DNA from: Tsukamurella sp. PLM1
GTDB lineage: Bacteria > Actinomycetota > Actinomycetes > Mycobacteriales > Mycobacteriaceae
Direction of reading: 5' to 3'
NCBI RefSeq assembly: GCF_023168325.1
Contig: NZ_AP025688.1
Coordinates: 1 to 64,000 of the forward strand
Length of the DNA: 64,000 bases
Part shown: positions 50,498-58,714 of the stretch, piece after piece
How the letters are laid out: every line of letters begins with the position of its first letter
Position numbering within the stretch: the first letter of the stretch is position 1
Program-made: the position numbers and the translations under genes
Notes under the pieces: model-generated
What the model saw: the letters and a program-made list of their open reading frames with translations, nothing else
What the model was told of the DNA's origin: nothing
Databases searched by the model: none

Positions 50498-51365
50498 CGG
50501 GCCGCCTCCTCGCCGGCGGCGTGGGCGGACGCGTGCCGGTCCATCCGGTCGGTGTAGGCCTTGCGAGCCGCGGCGTCGAGTGCGAGCGTGCGGCGGTCGT
50601 CGATCAGTGTGCGCGCCAGGCGCTCGATCGGCTCGGGGACGAACGCCTCCACCAGGCTCCAGCCGGGTGCGACCCACTTCGGAACGGAGGTGCGCGCCGC
50701 GCGGGTGCGCAGGGTGTCGAGCACGGCGGCCGCCACGTCCTCCGGGTCCACGGTGGGCATGCCGCCGCCGAGCTGCGCGCCGGAGGAGAGTTCCGTCCGC
50801 ACCGCCGACGGGAGGATCGCGCAGATCGCGACGCCCGTCCCGTCGTACTCGCGGCGTGCGGCGAGCGAGGCGCCGAGCGCAGCGAACTTGCTGGCGTTGT
50901 AGGTGACCATGCCGGGGATCGGGATCATCCCCGCCATCGACGCGACGTTCACGACGTGACCGCGGCCGCGGTCGACCATGCCGGGGACCACCGCGCGCAT
51001 GCCGTTCAGCATGCCGCGCACGTTGACGTCCAGGATCAGGTCCGTCGTGGCCTCCGCCTCGGTCTCGAATCTCCCGAGCGGCATGACGCCGGCGTTGTTG
51101 ACCAGGACGTCGATGGGGCCGGTCTCGGCGAGGAGGGCGGCCCAGGAGTCGCGGTCGGTCACGTCCAGCCGCAGCGCGCGGGCGCCGGGGATCGACGATG
51201 CCGTCTCTTCGGCGACGTCGAGGTCGACGTCGCCCAGAGCACGTGCGCGCCGTGCTGGGCGAACAGGCGGGCGGTCGCTGCGCCGATGCCGCGCGCGCCG
51301 CCGGTGACGAGGATGAGCGCACCGTCGAGCCGGGCGAGGTGGGCGGAGGATCCGAACGGGAACAT
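50494..51365 (-). CDS. Short-chain dehydrogenase/reductase (one frame break)
   Basis: 290 aa after repair. NAD(P) motif LILVTGGARGIGAATARLF, then VDLDVAEETASS, VLVNNAGVMPLGRFE, the catalytic Ser in VVNVASMAGMIP and YNASKFAALG (YxxxK). The frame breaks near 51233 (GAHVLW/GDVDLDVAEE); one G restores it. ATG 51365. First gene of the SDR-patatin-BVMO operon, divergent from the TetR gene at 51449 with 83 bp between. It would interconvert the alcohol and ketone used by the BVMO. Confidence 0.9.
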
Positions 51366-51448
51366 GGAGGCCTTTCTCGGGCTGATTAGACACACAGTAT
51401 CGGAATACCGACAGTTTTTGAATACCGCTTCGCGGTACCCTGTTTCGC
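51366..51448. promoter_or_regulatory. Divergent promoter/operator region SDR-TetR
   Basis: 83 bp containing TCGGAATACCGA (12-bp inverted repeat with four central bases) embedded in CAGTATCGGAATACCGACAG, and a second GAATACCG copy 3' of a T5 tract. A repressor made from 51449 would cover both promoters. Confidence 0.55.
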
Positions 51449-52077
51449 ATGGCCAGGCTCACCCGGGTGGAACAGCGCGCCCAGACCCGCGCGGATCTGC
51501 TGATCGCCGCGCGCGAGCGGTTCCTGGAGGTCGGCTACGCCGCGGCCGGGCTGGAGGAGATCGCAGACCGGGCCGGGTACTCCAAGGGCGCGGTCTACTC
51601 GAACTTCGTGGACAAGCCGAACCTGTGCCGTGAGGTGCTGCAGGGGATCCACGAGGAGAAGGTGGGCGAGCTCTCGGCACTGGTCAGTGGGCCGGGGAGT
51701 TGTCGGAGCGCATCGACGCGCTCGAGGAGTGGGTCGAGCGCACCGTCGGGGACGTGGGCTGGACGATGCTCGAGCTCGAGTTCGTGACGGTGACCCGCAA
51801 CGACCCCGAGCTCGGCGCGATGGTGGTGGAGCTGCGGACCGCGGCGCACCGCACCATCGTCGAGATGCTCCGGGACATGCTGCGCGGAAGCGACCCCGAT
51901 GATGCGCAGTTCGCTGCTGAGGTGGAGCTCTACGAGCTGGAGGCGACCGCGGACCTACTGCTCGCGGCGGCGATCGGGCTGGGTATCCAGCGCGCGGTCG
52001 ACCCGACGCTCTCGGCCGAGCCTGTACTGGCGTCCATGCGCAACACGCTCACGCTGCTGGGCGCCGGCGTCGCCTGA
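51449..52077 (+). CDS. TetR-family regulator (one frame break)
   Basis: 209 aa after repair. HTH at residues ~8-58: RAQTRADLLIAARERFLEVG, EEIADRAGYSKGAVYSNFVD. The ligand domain includes ERIDALEEWVERTVGDVG and LELEFVTVTRNDPELGAMVV. The frame breaks near 51703 (ALVSGPG/ELSERIDALEE); one G restores it. It is divergent from the SDR-patatin-BVMO operon, the EthR/EthA-like arrangement, so it is probably the repressor of that operon. ATG 51449 follows the GGTACCC region closely. Confidence 0.88.
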
Positions 52078-52093
52078 CCGGCGCCGATCCCTG

Positions 52094-52237
52094 TCAGAGC
52101 AGGACCACGGACTCGCGGTGGACCGCGACGGCGCGGCCGTCGTCGAGCTTGACGGACACCGCCTCGTCGTCGGTGCTGAGCACCGTCCCGAAGCTCAGCA
52201 GCTCGTCGCGGAGCTGCACTCGGTCGCCAGGGGCCAC
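52094..52237 (-). CDS. Small SH3-barrel-like hypothetical protein
   Basis: 47 residues: VAPGDRVQLRDELLSFGTVL, STDDEAVSVKLDDGRAVAVH, RESVVLL. The pattern GDxVxL...GTV.....VxVxxDDG is that of small beta-barrel (SH3/KOW-like) proteins. GTG 52237 has GAGGTGA about 8 bases upstream. It lies between the TetR gene and the lipase, on the opposite strand. Too short for a firm family call. Confidence 0.5.
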   Translation of the reverse strand: MAPGDRVQLRDELLSFGTVLSTDDEAVSVKLDDGRAVAVHRESVVLL

Positions 52238-52341
52238 GGCGGATCACCTCGAATCGTCTATGGAGCGAAGTGAAGAATAGCCGTTTGCAGGCACACCGGA
52301 GGGCGGTTCACGGGATGTTCATGCAACGCGCCGCCGCCTGG

Positions 52342-52368
52342 TGGGACAGATTCTTCAGATCTGTCCCA
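52342..52368. promoter_or_regulatory. Perfect 10-7-10 inverted repeat upstream of the lipase gene
   Basis: TGGGACAGAT, seven bases, then ATCTGTCCCA: a perfect 10-bp inverted repeat centred about 59 bp before ATG 52414. There is no T-run, so an operator is more likely than a terminator. A possible -10 (TGTACAGT) follows directly at 52375-52382. Confidence 0.65.
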
Positions 52369-52413
52369 AGTGCGTGTACAGTCGCTGCGAACCCCCGATC
52401 AGGAGGATGAGCA

Positions 52414-53748
52414 ATGACCGCCGTGCAGACCGGCACCGAGTTCGAGACCGGACTCGCGCAGCTCGACCCCGCGCTCGCCGAGCAGTGGCCCGCTCCCGCA
52501 GAGCCGCGGATGGTGGGAGACGACCCGTTCTTCGAGGCACCGTCGGGCTTCGAGGACGTGCCCGTGGGCACAGTGTTGCGGTACCGCGACGTCTCGATCG
52601 GCTTCCTCGGCCGGATCAAGCAGAAGGTGCGCGCCACCCAGCTGCTGTACCGCACCGTCAACATGCACGGAGTTCCCGAAGTCACCGTGACCACGGTGAT
52701 CAGCCCGGCCCGCGGGGCGAAGCCCGGCGCGCCGCTCGTCTCGTACCAGTGCGCCATCGACTCGCTGCACCCCAAGACCTTTCCCTCGTACGTGCTGCAG
52801 CACGGCGTGCGCACCGAGGATGCGTCGTTCCCGCAGATCGAGTACCTGTTCATCGCCGCGGCCGTCGCCAAGGGCTGGACCGTCTCGGTGCCCGACCACG
52901 GCGGCCAGGCCGGCCGCTGGGGCATCCCCCGCGAGCCCGGTTACATGGTGCTCGACGGCCTGCGGGCCGCGCTCTCGCACGCGCCCCTCGGCCTCGCGGC
53001 GGGCACGCGCCTCGGCGTCTGGGGCTACTCGGGCGGCGGACTCGCCACCTCGTGGGCGGCGGAGATCGCACCGTCGTACGCCCCGGAACTGAACCTGATC
53101 GCCGGGGCCGTGGGCGCGCCCGTCTCCGACCCGGGCAACGTGTTCGTCTACCTCAACAACACCCTGTTCACGGGCCTGCCCACGCTGGTCATCGCTGCGC
53201 TCGCCCGCGAGTACCCGACGCTGCGCGAGGTGCTCGCCGAGCACGTGGACGACAAGGGCCGCAAGCTCTTCTACGAGGACGCCCTCGACTGGTCGCCCGA
53301 ACGCGCGATCCGCAAGATGGCGCACAAGGACTTCGGCTACTACTGCGACGGCATCACCTTCGAGGAGATCGCGAAGCTGCCGAAGCTGCTGGAGATCTTC
53401 GACGACATCCGGCCCGGCCAGTCGTCGCCGACGGTCCCGATGCTGGTGGTCCAGTCCACCAAGGACCAGATCTCGCCCGCCGACGACGCCACGGCGCACG
53501 TCGAGCGGTACGCGTCCGGCGGCACGCACGTCGAGTACCGCACCGATCAGTGGAGCGACCACTTCTCGATGCACTTCCTCTCGGCGCCGATGCTGCTGGG
53601 CTGGCTCGCCGACCGGCTCGACGGTAAGCCCGTCGCGCCCGCCGGGCACACCCACAAGCGCACCATCATGGCCTCGCCCCGGCAGATCGGCCGCACCCTG
53701 CGGCTGGTCGGGACGCTCGCGCGCGTCGGGCTGGCCCGCCGGATCTAG
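52414..53748 (+). CDS. Secretory-lipase-family alpha/beta hydrolase
   Basis: 444 aa, intact. The LIP-type lipase family pattern: PFFEAPSGFEDVPVGTVLRY at the start of the mature-like domain, QCAIDSLHPKTFPSYVLQHG, the Ser nucleophile in GVWGYSGGGLATSWAAE (GxSxG), Asp in VVQSTKDQISPADD, and His in WSDHFSMHFLSA. No signal peptide is visible at ATG 52414 (MTAVQTGTEFETG), although relatives are often secreted. AGGAGG lies 8 bases upstream. Control by the 52342-52368 palindrome is likely. Triacylglycerol or short-ester hydrolysis is inferred from the family. Confidence 0.88.
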   Translation: MTAVQTGTEFETGLAQLDPALAEQWPAPAEPRMVGDDPFFEAPSGFEDVPVGTVLRYRDVSIGFLGRIKQKVRATQLLYRTVNMHGVPEVTVTTVISPARGAKPGAPLVSYQCAIDSLHPKTFPSYVLQHGVRTEDASFPQIEYLFIAAAVAKGWTVSVPDHGGQAGRWGIPREPGYMVLDGLRAALSHAPLGLAAGTRLGVWGYSGGGLATSWAAEIAPSYAPELNLIAGAVGAPVSDPGNVFVYLNNTLFTGLPTLVIAALAREYPTLREVLAEHVDDKGRKLFYEDALDWSPERAIRKMAHKDFGYYCDGITFEEIAKLPKLLEIFDDIRPGQSSPTVPMLVVQSTKDQISPADDATAHVERYASGGTHVEYRTDQWSDHFSMHFLSAPMLLGWLADRLDGKPVAPAGHTHKRTIMASPRQIGRTLRLVGTLARVGLARRI

Positions 53749-53759
53749 GGGCGCGCCCG

Positions 53760-55181
53760 CTACCGCGCGGGGGTCGTGGTCGTCGTCGTGGCGGCCTTCG
53801 TCGTCGTGGCCCGCTTCGTCGTCGACGGTGCGGTCGTCGTGCGCTTCGGCGTCGTGGTCGCCTTCGGGGTGGTCGTGGTCTTCGACGGTGCCGTCGTCGT
53901 TCTCTTCGTCGTTGTCGTCGCCGCCGAGTCCGCAGTCGACGTCTTCGACGTGGACTTCGCCGTGGTCGTCCTCGTCGTCGTGGCCGGTTTCGTCGTGGTC
54001 CGCTCCGTGGTGGTCACCGCGGTGGACGGTGCCGTCGTCGAGCGCGGTGTCGCCGGTGCGACCGTCGCCTCGGAGGTACGCGTGGTCGTCGTCGTGGTGG
54101 TCTTCGACCGCTTCTTCGACGTGCTGGTCGCGACGGTCACGTCCACGTCGTCGCCCAGGACCTCCGCGAGCGTCGCGCGCGAACCGTTCGACACGGTGGC
54201 CCCGGCGATGGCCGCGGCGGTGGGGACGAGCACCGTCGCATCGCGGTACGGGTTGCCGACCACGTCACTGCCCGGCACGGCGGTCACCACCTCGGCCCGG
54301 TCGGTGGTGGGCAGCGGCGCGAGCACGACCCCGGGGTACGTGGGCGGGGCCACGTACGCGCGGTCCGCCGAGCCGTACGCGGGCGACCACGGACCGACTA
54401 CCCGCGCCTGGTCGCGGGCCGCGACGGGACGGCCGGGGGTCACGGCCCAGACGGGGTAATAGGGCTCGTCGAACTGCGGGGCGGGCCGCTTGTGCGGGTT
54501 GTCGGGCACGTTCAGCCCGATCGACACCGAGATCAGCGGCTGCGTCCGCGGCTTCGACCAGTTCTTGGGGTACACCCAGAACACCGGGACGTCCGCGCGG
54601 AACCCGGCCTCGAACCACGGCTTCGGCCAACCCGGGCGCTCCCACGGCTTCGGCTGACCGGGGTACCAGGGGCGCACGCCCAGCTGGCGGCCGTAGATCG
54701 TCCAGCAGCTCTGCGACTGCACCTCGACGCCGGCCTCCCAGTCGTTGTAACGCCCGGTCTCGCAGATCTGCCGGTACACGGCGATCTGGTGTTGCGTGTA
54801 ATTCCACGGCCGCGTGTTCACGGGCCGGGTGAAGGGTGGCGGGGGCGGGGCCACGTCCTGCGGGGCCACGGGCAACCCGGGCACTGCCGGGGCCATCGGG
54901 TAGTAGACGGTGGTGTCGTCGTTCGACGCGGTGACGGTGCCCTGCTGCAGCCCGGCGTTCGCCACGGCCTGCGCGGCGACGGGGTCGCCCACCATCGTGA
55001 CGCCTTTCTCGGGGACGGGCACGCCGTCGGTCTGCACGGCCCCCGGGTTCGCGGTGTACTCGTCGCCGACCGTCGGGGAGAAGACCACCGAACTGTCGTC
55101 GGCACCGTCGGACCCGCAGGCGGTGAGGGTGGCCAAGGTGGCGGCGGCCGCGATCACGGCGCCGAGCTGCTTCGCGTTCAT
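53760..55181 (-). CDS. Lipoprotein with Thr/Ser/Lys-rich C-terminal tail
   Basis: 473 aa. A lipoprotein signal (LGAVIAAAATLATLTACGSD, lipobox LTAC) anchors it outside the membrane. The middle ~100-250 is rich in Trp, Tyr and Pro (QHQIAVYRQICETGRYNDWE, PWYPGQPKPWERPGWPKPWF) and has three spaced Cys. The C-terminal ~130 residues are nearly all Thr, Ser, Lys and Ala with TTT runs, a likely O-mannosylated stalk. Not recognised as a named family; similar cell-surface proteins occur in mycolic-acid actinobacteria. ATG 55181. It is convergent with the lipase gene. Function unknown. Confidence 0.75.
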   Translation of the reverse strand: MNAKQLGAVIAAAATLATLTACGSDGADDSSVVFSPTVGDEYTANPGAVQTDGVPVPEKGVTMVGDPVAAQAVANAGLQQGTVTASNDDTTVYYPMAPAVPGLPVAPQDVAPPPPPFTRPVNTRPWNYTQHQIAVYRQICETGRYNDWEAGVEVQSQSCWTIYGRQLGVRPWYPGQPKPWERPGWPKPWFEAGFRADVPVFWVYPKNWSKPRTQPLISVSIGLNVPDNPHKRPAPQFDEPYYPVWAVTPGRPVAARDQARVVGPWSPAYGSADRAYVAPPTYPGVVLAPLPTTDRAEVVTAVPGSDVVGNPYRDATVLVPTAAAIAGATVSNGSRATLAEVLGDDVDVTVATSTSKKRSKTTTTTTTRTSEATVAPATPRSTTAPSTAVTTTERTTTKPATTTRTTTAKSTSKTSTADSAATTTTKRTTTAPSKTTTTPKATTTPKRTTTAPSTTKRATTTKAATTTTTTPAR

Positions 55182-55352
55182 CGGTGAACCGATCCGATCG
55201 ATCGAGTGCGGTGCGCGCTGATTCGTAACGCCGTTCTACTGCAACCAGTCGATCACGCGGCTGATCGCAGCGTCAAGCCGCGGCGGCCGGCGGTGGGCGG
55301 TCGACGCCGGGGCGGTGACGGGGATTCTGTGGAACCCGTCTTCCCAGGTAGG

Positions 55353-55822
55353 ATGGCCCGCGTGATGCACAAGCACGGGGACACGGCAGGAACGTCGCGC
55401 ACCATCCGGATCTGGGGTTGGATCGGCGCGGCCGTCGCGCTCGCCACCTCGCTGGTGCACATCCCCATGCTCGGCGACAACAGCTGGGTGGTGTCGATCA
55501 TCGTCGCGGCGATGCTCATCGGGTGCGCGCACTGCTCGGTGTGCCTGTTCCGCAACCCGACGGTGAGCGCCTGGGTCCGACCGGCGCAATGGGCGCGATC
55601 ATGATCGCGCTGCACCCGGTCCTGATGTCGGCGATGGGGCACGGCTCGATGGCGGGCATGGACCACTCGATGCCGGGCATGGACATGGGCGCGATGGGGC
55701 ACTCGATGGGCTCGATGCAGCCCTGGATGACGTTGATGATCGTGTTCGCGGCTGCGGAGATCGCGGTGGCGGCGGCCGCGCTTGTGATGATCGCCATGCG
55801 TAGCCGGGCCGCGGCGCGGTAA
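55353..55822 (+). CDS. Met/His-rich membrane protein, copper-associated (one frame break)
   Basis: 156 aa after repair. Helices: IWGWIGAAVALATSLVHIPM, SWVVSIIVAAMLIGCAHCSV, then a Met/His-rich loop (GHGSMAGMDHSMPGMDMGAM, GHSMGSMQPW) and a last helix (MTLMIVFAAAEIAVAAAALV). Met-x2-Met and His-Met clusters bind Cu(I). The CAHC pair lies in helix 2. The frame breaks near 55575; one G joins AW to GPTGAMGAIMIALHPVLM. Start ATG 55353 or GTG 55362. It is followed by a secreted protein and a CopD-CtaG fusion, so copper handling is likely. Confidence 0.7.
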
Positions 55823-55854
55823 CGGCGGGGCACGGAGAACGGATAGAGGAATCG

Positions 55855-56577
55855 ATGAACGCGAACACTGACCTCAAGCGAGCGGGCCTGCGTCGTGCCG
55901 CCACCCTCACCGCCGCGACCGCGCTGGTCGCCGGCCTGACCGGTGGTGTCGCCGTCGCCGACCCCGAAACCACCACCAAGCCCACCGTGCCGGTGAGCGA
56001 TTTGCTGGTGAACTCCAGCGACTTCCCCAGCGGATACATCATCATCCCCGCGCCGCAGCAGCGCCTCGCCAACGAGCTGGGCGCCGACCCGCTGACGCTG
56101 GTGCAGACGGCGAAGGTCGACCCGCCCGAGTGCAAGAACCTGCTCTCGGCAGCCAAGAACTCCGACCAGGGCGAGAACACCGTGGCCGGCGTGAACGACA
56201 AGGACCGCAAGACCCTGAGCGAGTCGCTCGTGGCCAAGGAGGCCGACGTCGACACGCTCAAGGTCGGGCTGCTCAAGCTGTGCTCCGACGTGACGATCGA
56301 GGCGAACGATCCCCGCGGCGGCACCGTCAAGGTCCGCGCGATCACCAAGGAGGTCGCGTCGAGCACGCAGAAGGCCACCTTCGAGATCGCTGTCGACGGC
56401 ACCCGCACCAAGGGCACCGAGTCGTTCCCGGTGCACCAGAAGGTGTTGTTCGGTGTCGCGTCGCTGCGCGGTTACACCGTCGCGGTGCAGGGCACCAAGC
56501 TCGGCGGCGACCCCGACCGCGGCGAGTTCGACTCGTTCTTCGACAAGTCCGTGAAGAAGATCAAGGACGCGAAGTAG
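55855..56577 (+). CDS. Secreted hypothetical protein
   Basis: 240 aa. A Sec signal peptide (LRRAATLTAATALVAGLTGG then VAVADP) is followed by a mature domain with two Cys (DPPECKNLL and LLKLCSDVTIE) that could form a disulfide, and regions GYIIIPAPQQRLANELGADP and RGYTVAVQGTKLGGDPDRGE. It resembles the sensor-like secreted proteins of mycobacteria and relatives, but I cannot name the family. It lies 32 bp after the copper-associated membrane gene and 2 bp before the CopD-CtaG gene, so it is probably co-transcribed and periplasmic-side. The frame is intact. Confidence 0.7.
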   Translation: MNANTDLKRAGLRRAATLTAATALVAGLTGGVAVADPETTTKPTVPVSDLLVNSSDFPSGYIIIPAPQQRLANELGADPLTLVQTAKVDPPECKNLLSAAKNSDQGENTVAGVNDKDRKTLSESLVAKEADVDTLKVGLLKLCSDVTIEANDPRGGTVKVRAITKEVASSTQKATFEIAVDGTRTKGTESFPVHQKVLFGVASLRGYTVAVQGTKLGGDPDRGEFDSFFDKSVKKIKDAK

Positions 56578-56579
56578 CT

Positions 56580-58415
56580 TTGTCCGCGGTGGCGCAGGAG
56601 GCGGCCCCCGCTCCTGAGCAGCGTCCGGTCGGGGCGCCCAGGGGCGGGCTCGCGGGGCTCGCGATCGGCTCGGCCGCCGCGCTTGCGGTGGTGTTCTGGC
56701 TGATCGCCACCGAGGGCGAGCTGCGCTACCTCGTCAACGGCAACGCCTACCCCGGCGCGCTCACCGCGTACGGGGCCGCGGTGGGCCGGTTGATCGGCAC
56801 CGTTGCCGCGGCGCTGACCTTCGGCGCCGTCACGTACGCCGTCTTCCGCACGAAGGCCCTCGATACGGGGGAGCTGGGGTTGCGGGGGTATCTCACGCAG
56901 CTGCAGGCCCGACGGTACGCCGCCGTCTGGGCGGTCGTCTCGCTCCCGATGGTCTTCCTCGCCGCCGCGGAGAGCGCCGCGCAGGACCTGGTCGCGACGT
57001 ACCGGGTCGGTGGCCTGACCACGCTGATCTCGGCGTCGGACACCGCCAAGGGCTGGATCGTGTCGCTGGTGTGCGCGGTGATCGTGCACATCGCGCTGCG
57101 GACCGGGATCTCCTGGATGGCGCACCTGTGGATCTTGCTGCCGGCGGTGGTGGGCCTGCTCGCCACGGTCGTCACCGCGAACGAGGCGCAGAACTGGAAC
57201 CACGACTACACGACCGCGGCGCTGACCACCCTCGCGGTGGCCGCCGCCCTGTGGCTCGGCGGGCTGTGGTCGGCGGTGCGGCTGCCGGCGCGCCCCGAGC
57301 GGCGTTGGATAGGCCCGCTGTTCGCCGCGGTGGCGGTGCTCAACGGCATCGTGATCGCCGTGGTCATGGCGCCGGGCTCCGACCTGTGGGTCACCTGGTA
57401 CGGCCTGCTGCTGCTCGCCACCGGCGCGCTGCTGGTCGCGGCGGGCGCGGCGCATTGGTTGCGCGCCCTGCCGGTGGCTGCTGCGCTGGTGACGGCCGCG
57501 TTCGGCACCGCGATCGCGGCGTCCGAGCTGACGCCGCCGCCGTTCCTGCGCTCGCGCCCCACGGTGGGGGAGAACTTCCTCGGGTACAACCTGCCGGATC
57601 CGCCGAGCGCGATGGCCTTCCTCGGCAACTGGCGTCCCGACCTGAACCTCGCGCCGTTCGCGATCGCGCTGGCTGTCGGATACCTGCTGCTGGTGCGGCG
57701 CACCACGAACTGGCCGTGGTACCGCACCGCGCTGTTCCTACCGGGCTGCGCCGCGCTGCTCACTCTGACCAGCTCCGGGCTGCGGACCTACTCCAACGCG
57801 ATGTTCAGCGTGCACATGGTGGTGCACATGCTGATGACCTCGATCGTGCCGGTGTTCCTGCTGCTCGGCGCACCGGTGACGCTGCTGCGCGACACGCTCA
57901 CGGGGGCGCCCGCGCGGTGGCTCGAGACGGTGCTCGGGTCGCGTTCGTTCGCGGTGCTGATGCGGCCCGTGGTGCAGCTCGGTCTGTTCGCCGCGGTGCT
58001 GTACGGGCTGTACTTCACCCCGCTGTTCGACGCCATCGGCCGCTACCATTGGGGCCACCTCGCGATCTACGCGGCGCTGCTGTTCACGGGCTTCCTGTTC
58101 TATTGGCGCGTGTTCCAGATCGACCCGGTGCCGGGCGAGCTGCCGTTCATCGGCCGCATCGGGATGTTGCTGGCGATGATGCCGATCACCATGGTGTTCG
58201 CGCTGATCGTGATGACGATGGACGGGCTCGTCGGGTCGCGCCTGTACCTGTACCTGGACTTCGCGTGGATGACGGATCTGCACCGCGACCAGTTCGTCGG
58301 CGGTGTCGTGGCCTGGGCCACCGACGAAGCGGCCATCGCCCTCGTCACCCTCGGCCTCGTCCTGCACTGGGCCTGGGCCAACCGCGACGAGGACTCCGAG
58401 CCCGAGCTGCTCTGA
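56580..58415 (+). CDS. CopD-CtaG fusion membrane protein (copper transport / oxidase assembly)
   Basis: 611 aa, intact, with about 14-16 membrane segments. The N-terminal half is CopD-like (GRLIGTVAAALTFGAVTYAV, AAESAAQDLVATYRVGGLTT, ALWLGGLWSAVRLPA). The C-terminal half is CtaG/caa3-assembly-like (MFSVHMVVHMLMTSIVPVFL, LLLGAPVTLLRDTLTG, LFTGFLFYWRVFQIDP, WMTDLHRDQFVGGVVAWATD). Conserved His/Met residues in HMVVHM and DLHRDQ are probable copper ligands. Actinobacteria have such fusions (Rv0102 type). Start TTG 56580 or GTG 56589, 2-11 bases after the previous stop. Probable role: copper uptake across the membrane and delivery to cytochrome oxidase. Confidence 0.88.
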   Translation: MSAVAQEAAPAPEQRPVGAPRGGLAGLAIGSAAALAVVFWLIATEGELRYLVNGNAYPGALTAYGAAVGRLIGTVAAALTFGAVTYAVFRTKALDTGELGLRGYLTQLQARRYAAVWAVVSLPMVFLAAAESAAQDLVATYRVGGLTTLISASDTAKGWIVSLVCAVIVHIALRTGISWMAHLWILLPAVVGLLATVVTANEAQNWNHDYTTAALTTLAVAAALWLGGLWSAVRLPARPERRWIGPLFAAVAVLNGIVIAVVMAPGSDLWVTWYGLLLLATGALLVAAGAAHWLRALPVAAALVTAAFGTAIAASELTPPPFLRSRPTVGENFLGYNLPDPPSAMAFLGNWRPDLNLAPFAIALAVGYLLLVRRTTNWPWYRTALFLPGCAALLTLTSSGLRTYSNAMFSVHMVVHMLMTSIVPVFLLLGAPVTLLRDTLTGAPARWLETVLGSRSFAVLMRPVVQLGLFAAVLYGLYFTPLFDAIGRYHWGHLAIYAALLFTGFLFYWRVFQIDPVPGELPFIGRIGMLLAMMPITMVFALIVMTMDGLVGSRLYLYLDFAWMTDLHRDQFVGGVVAWATDEAAIALVTLGLVLHWAWANRDEDSEPELL

Positions 58416-58487
58416 GCCGTCCCGCTTGCCCGCGGTCCGGACGGTGCTGTGCGGCCCGGTATCGAGCGGTTGTTCACGGCGACTGTT

Positions 58488-58673
58488 ATGCCGGTTCCGC
58501 ATACCCGTGTTTCCGCAGGTCACGGTGCTTCTTGGCGGTGAGGTCATGCAGAATCGGCATACCCCACCTGATCTGTGGGTCGTCGGGCTCGCGGGGGCTA
58601 TGCGGAATCCGCATGACGTGCCTCAGCAAATACGGCGTTGACCTGCGAGAACAAGGCTATGCAGACTTGGCAT
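58488..58673. repeat. Array of four palindromes ATGC-N7-GCAT
   Basis: Copies at 58488-58502 (ATGCCGGTTCCGCAT), 58546-58560 (ATGCAGAATCGGCAT), 58600-58614 (ATGCGGAATCCGCAT, fully palindromic) and 58659-58673 (ATGCAGACTTGGCAT). Start-to-start spacing is 58, 54 and 59 bp. The sequence between copies is not conserved. The stretch 58416-58714 lies between the convergent CopD-CtaG and copA genes and has no gene. It may be a repeat family or protein-binding array. Confidence 0.7.
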
Positions 58674-58714
58674 TGCGTGTTCGGCGAACATGTCTGCACC
58701 TCACGCCTGCGCGG

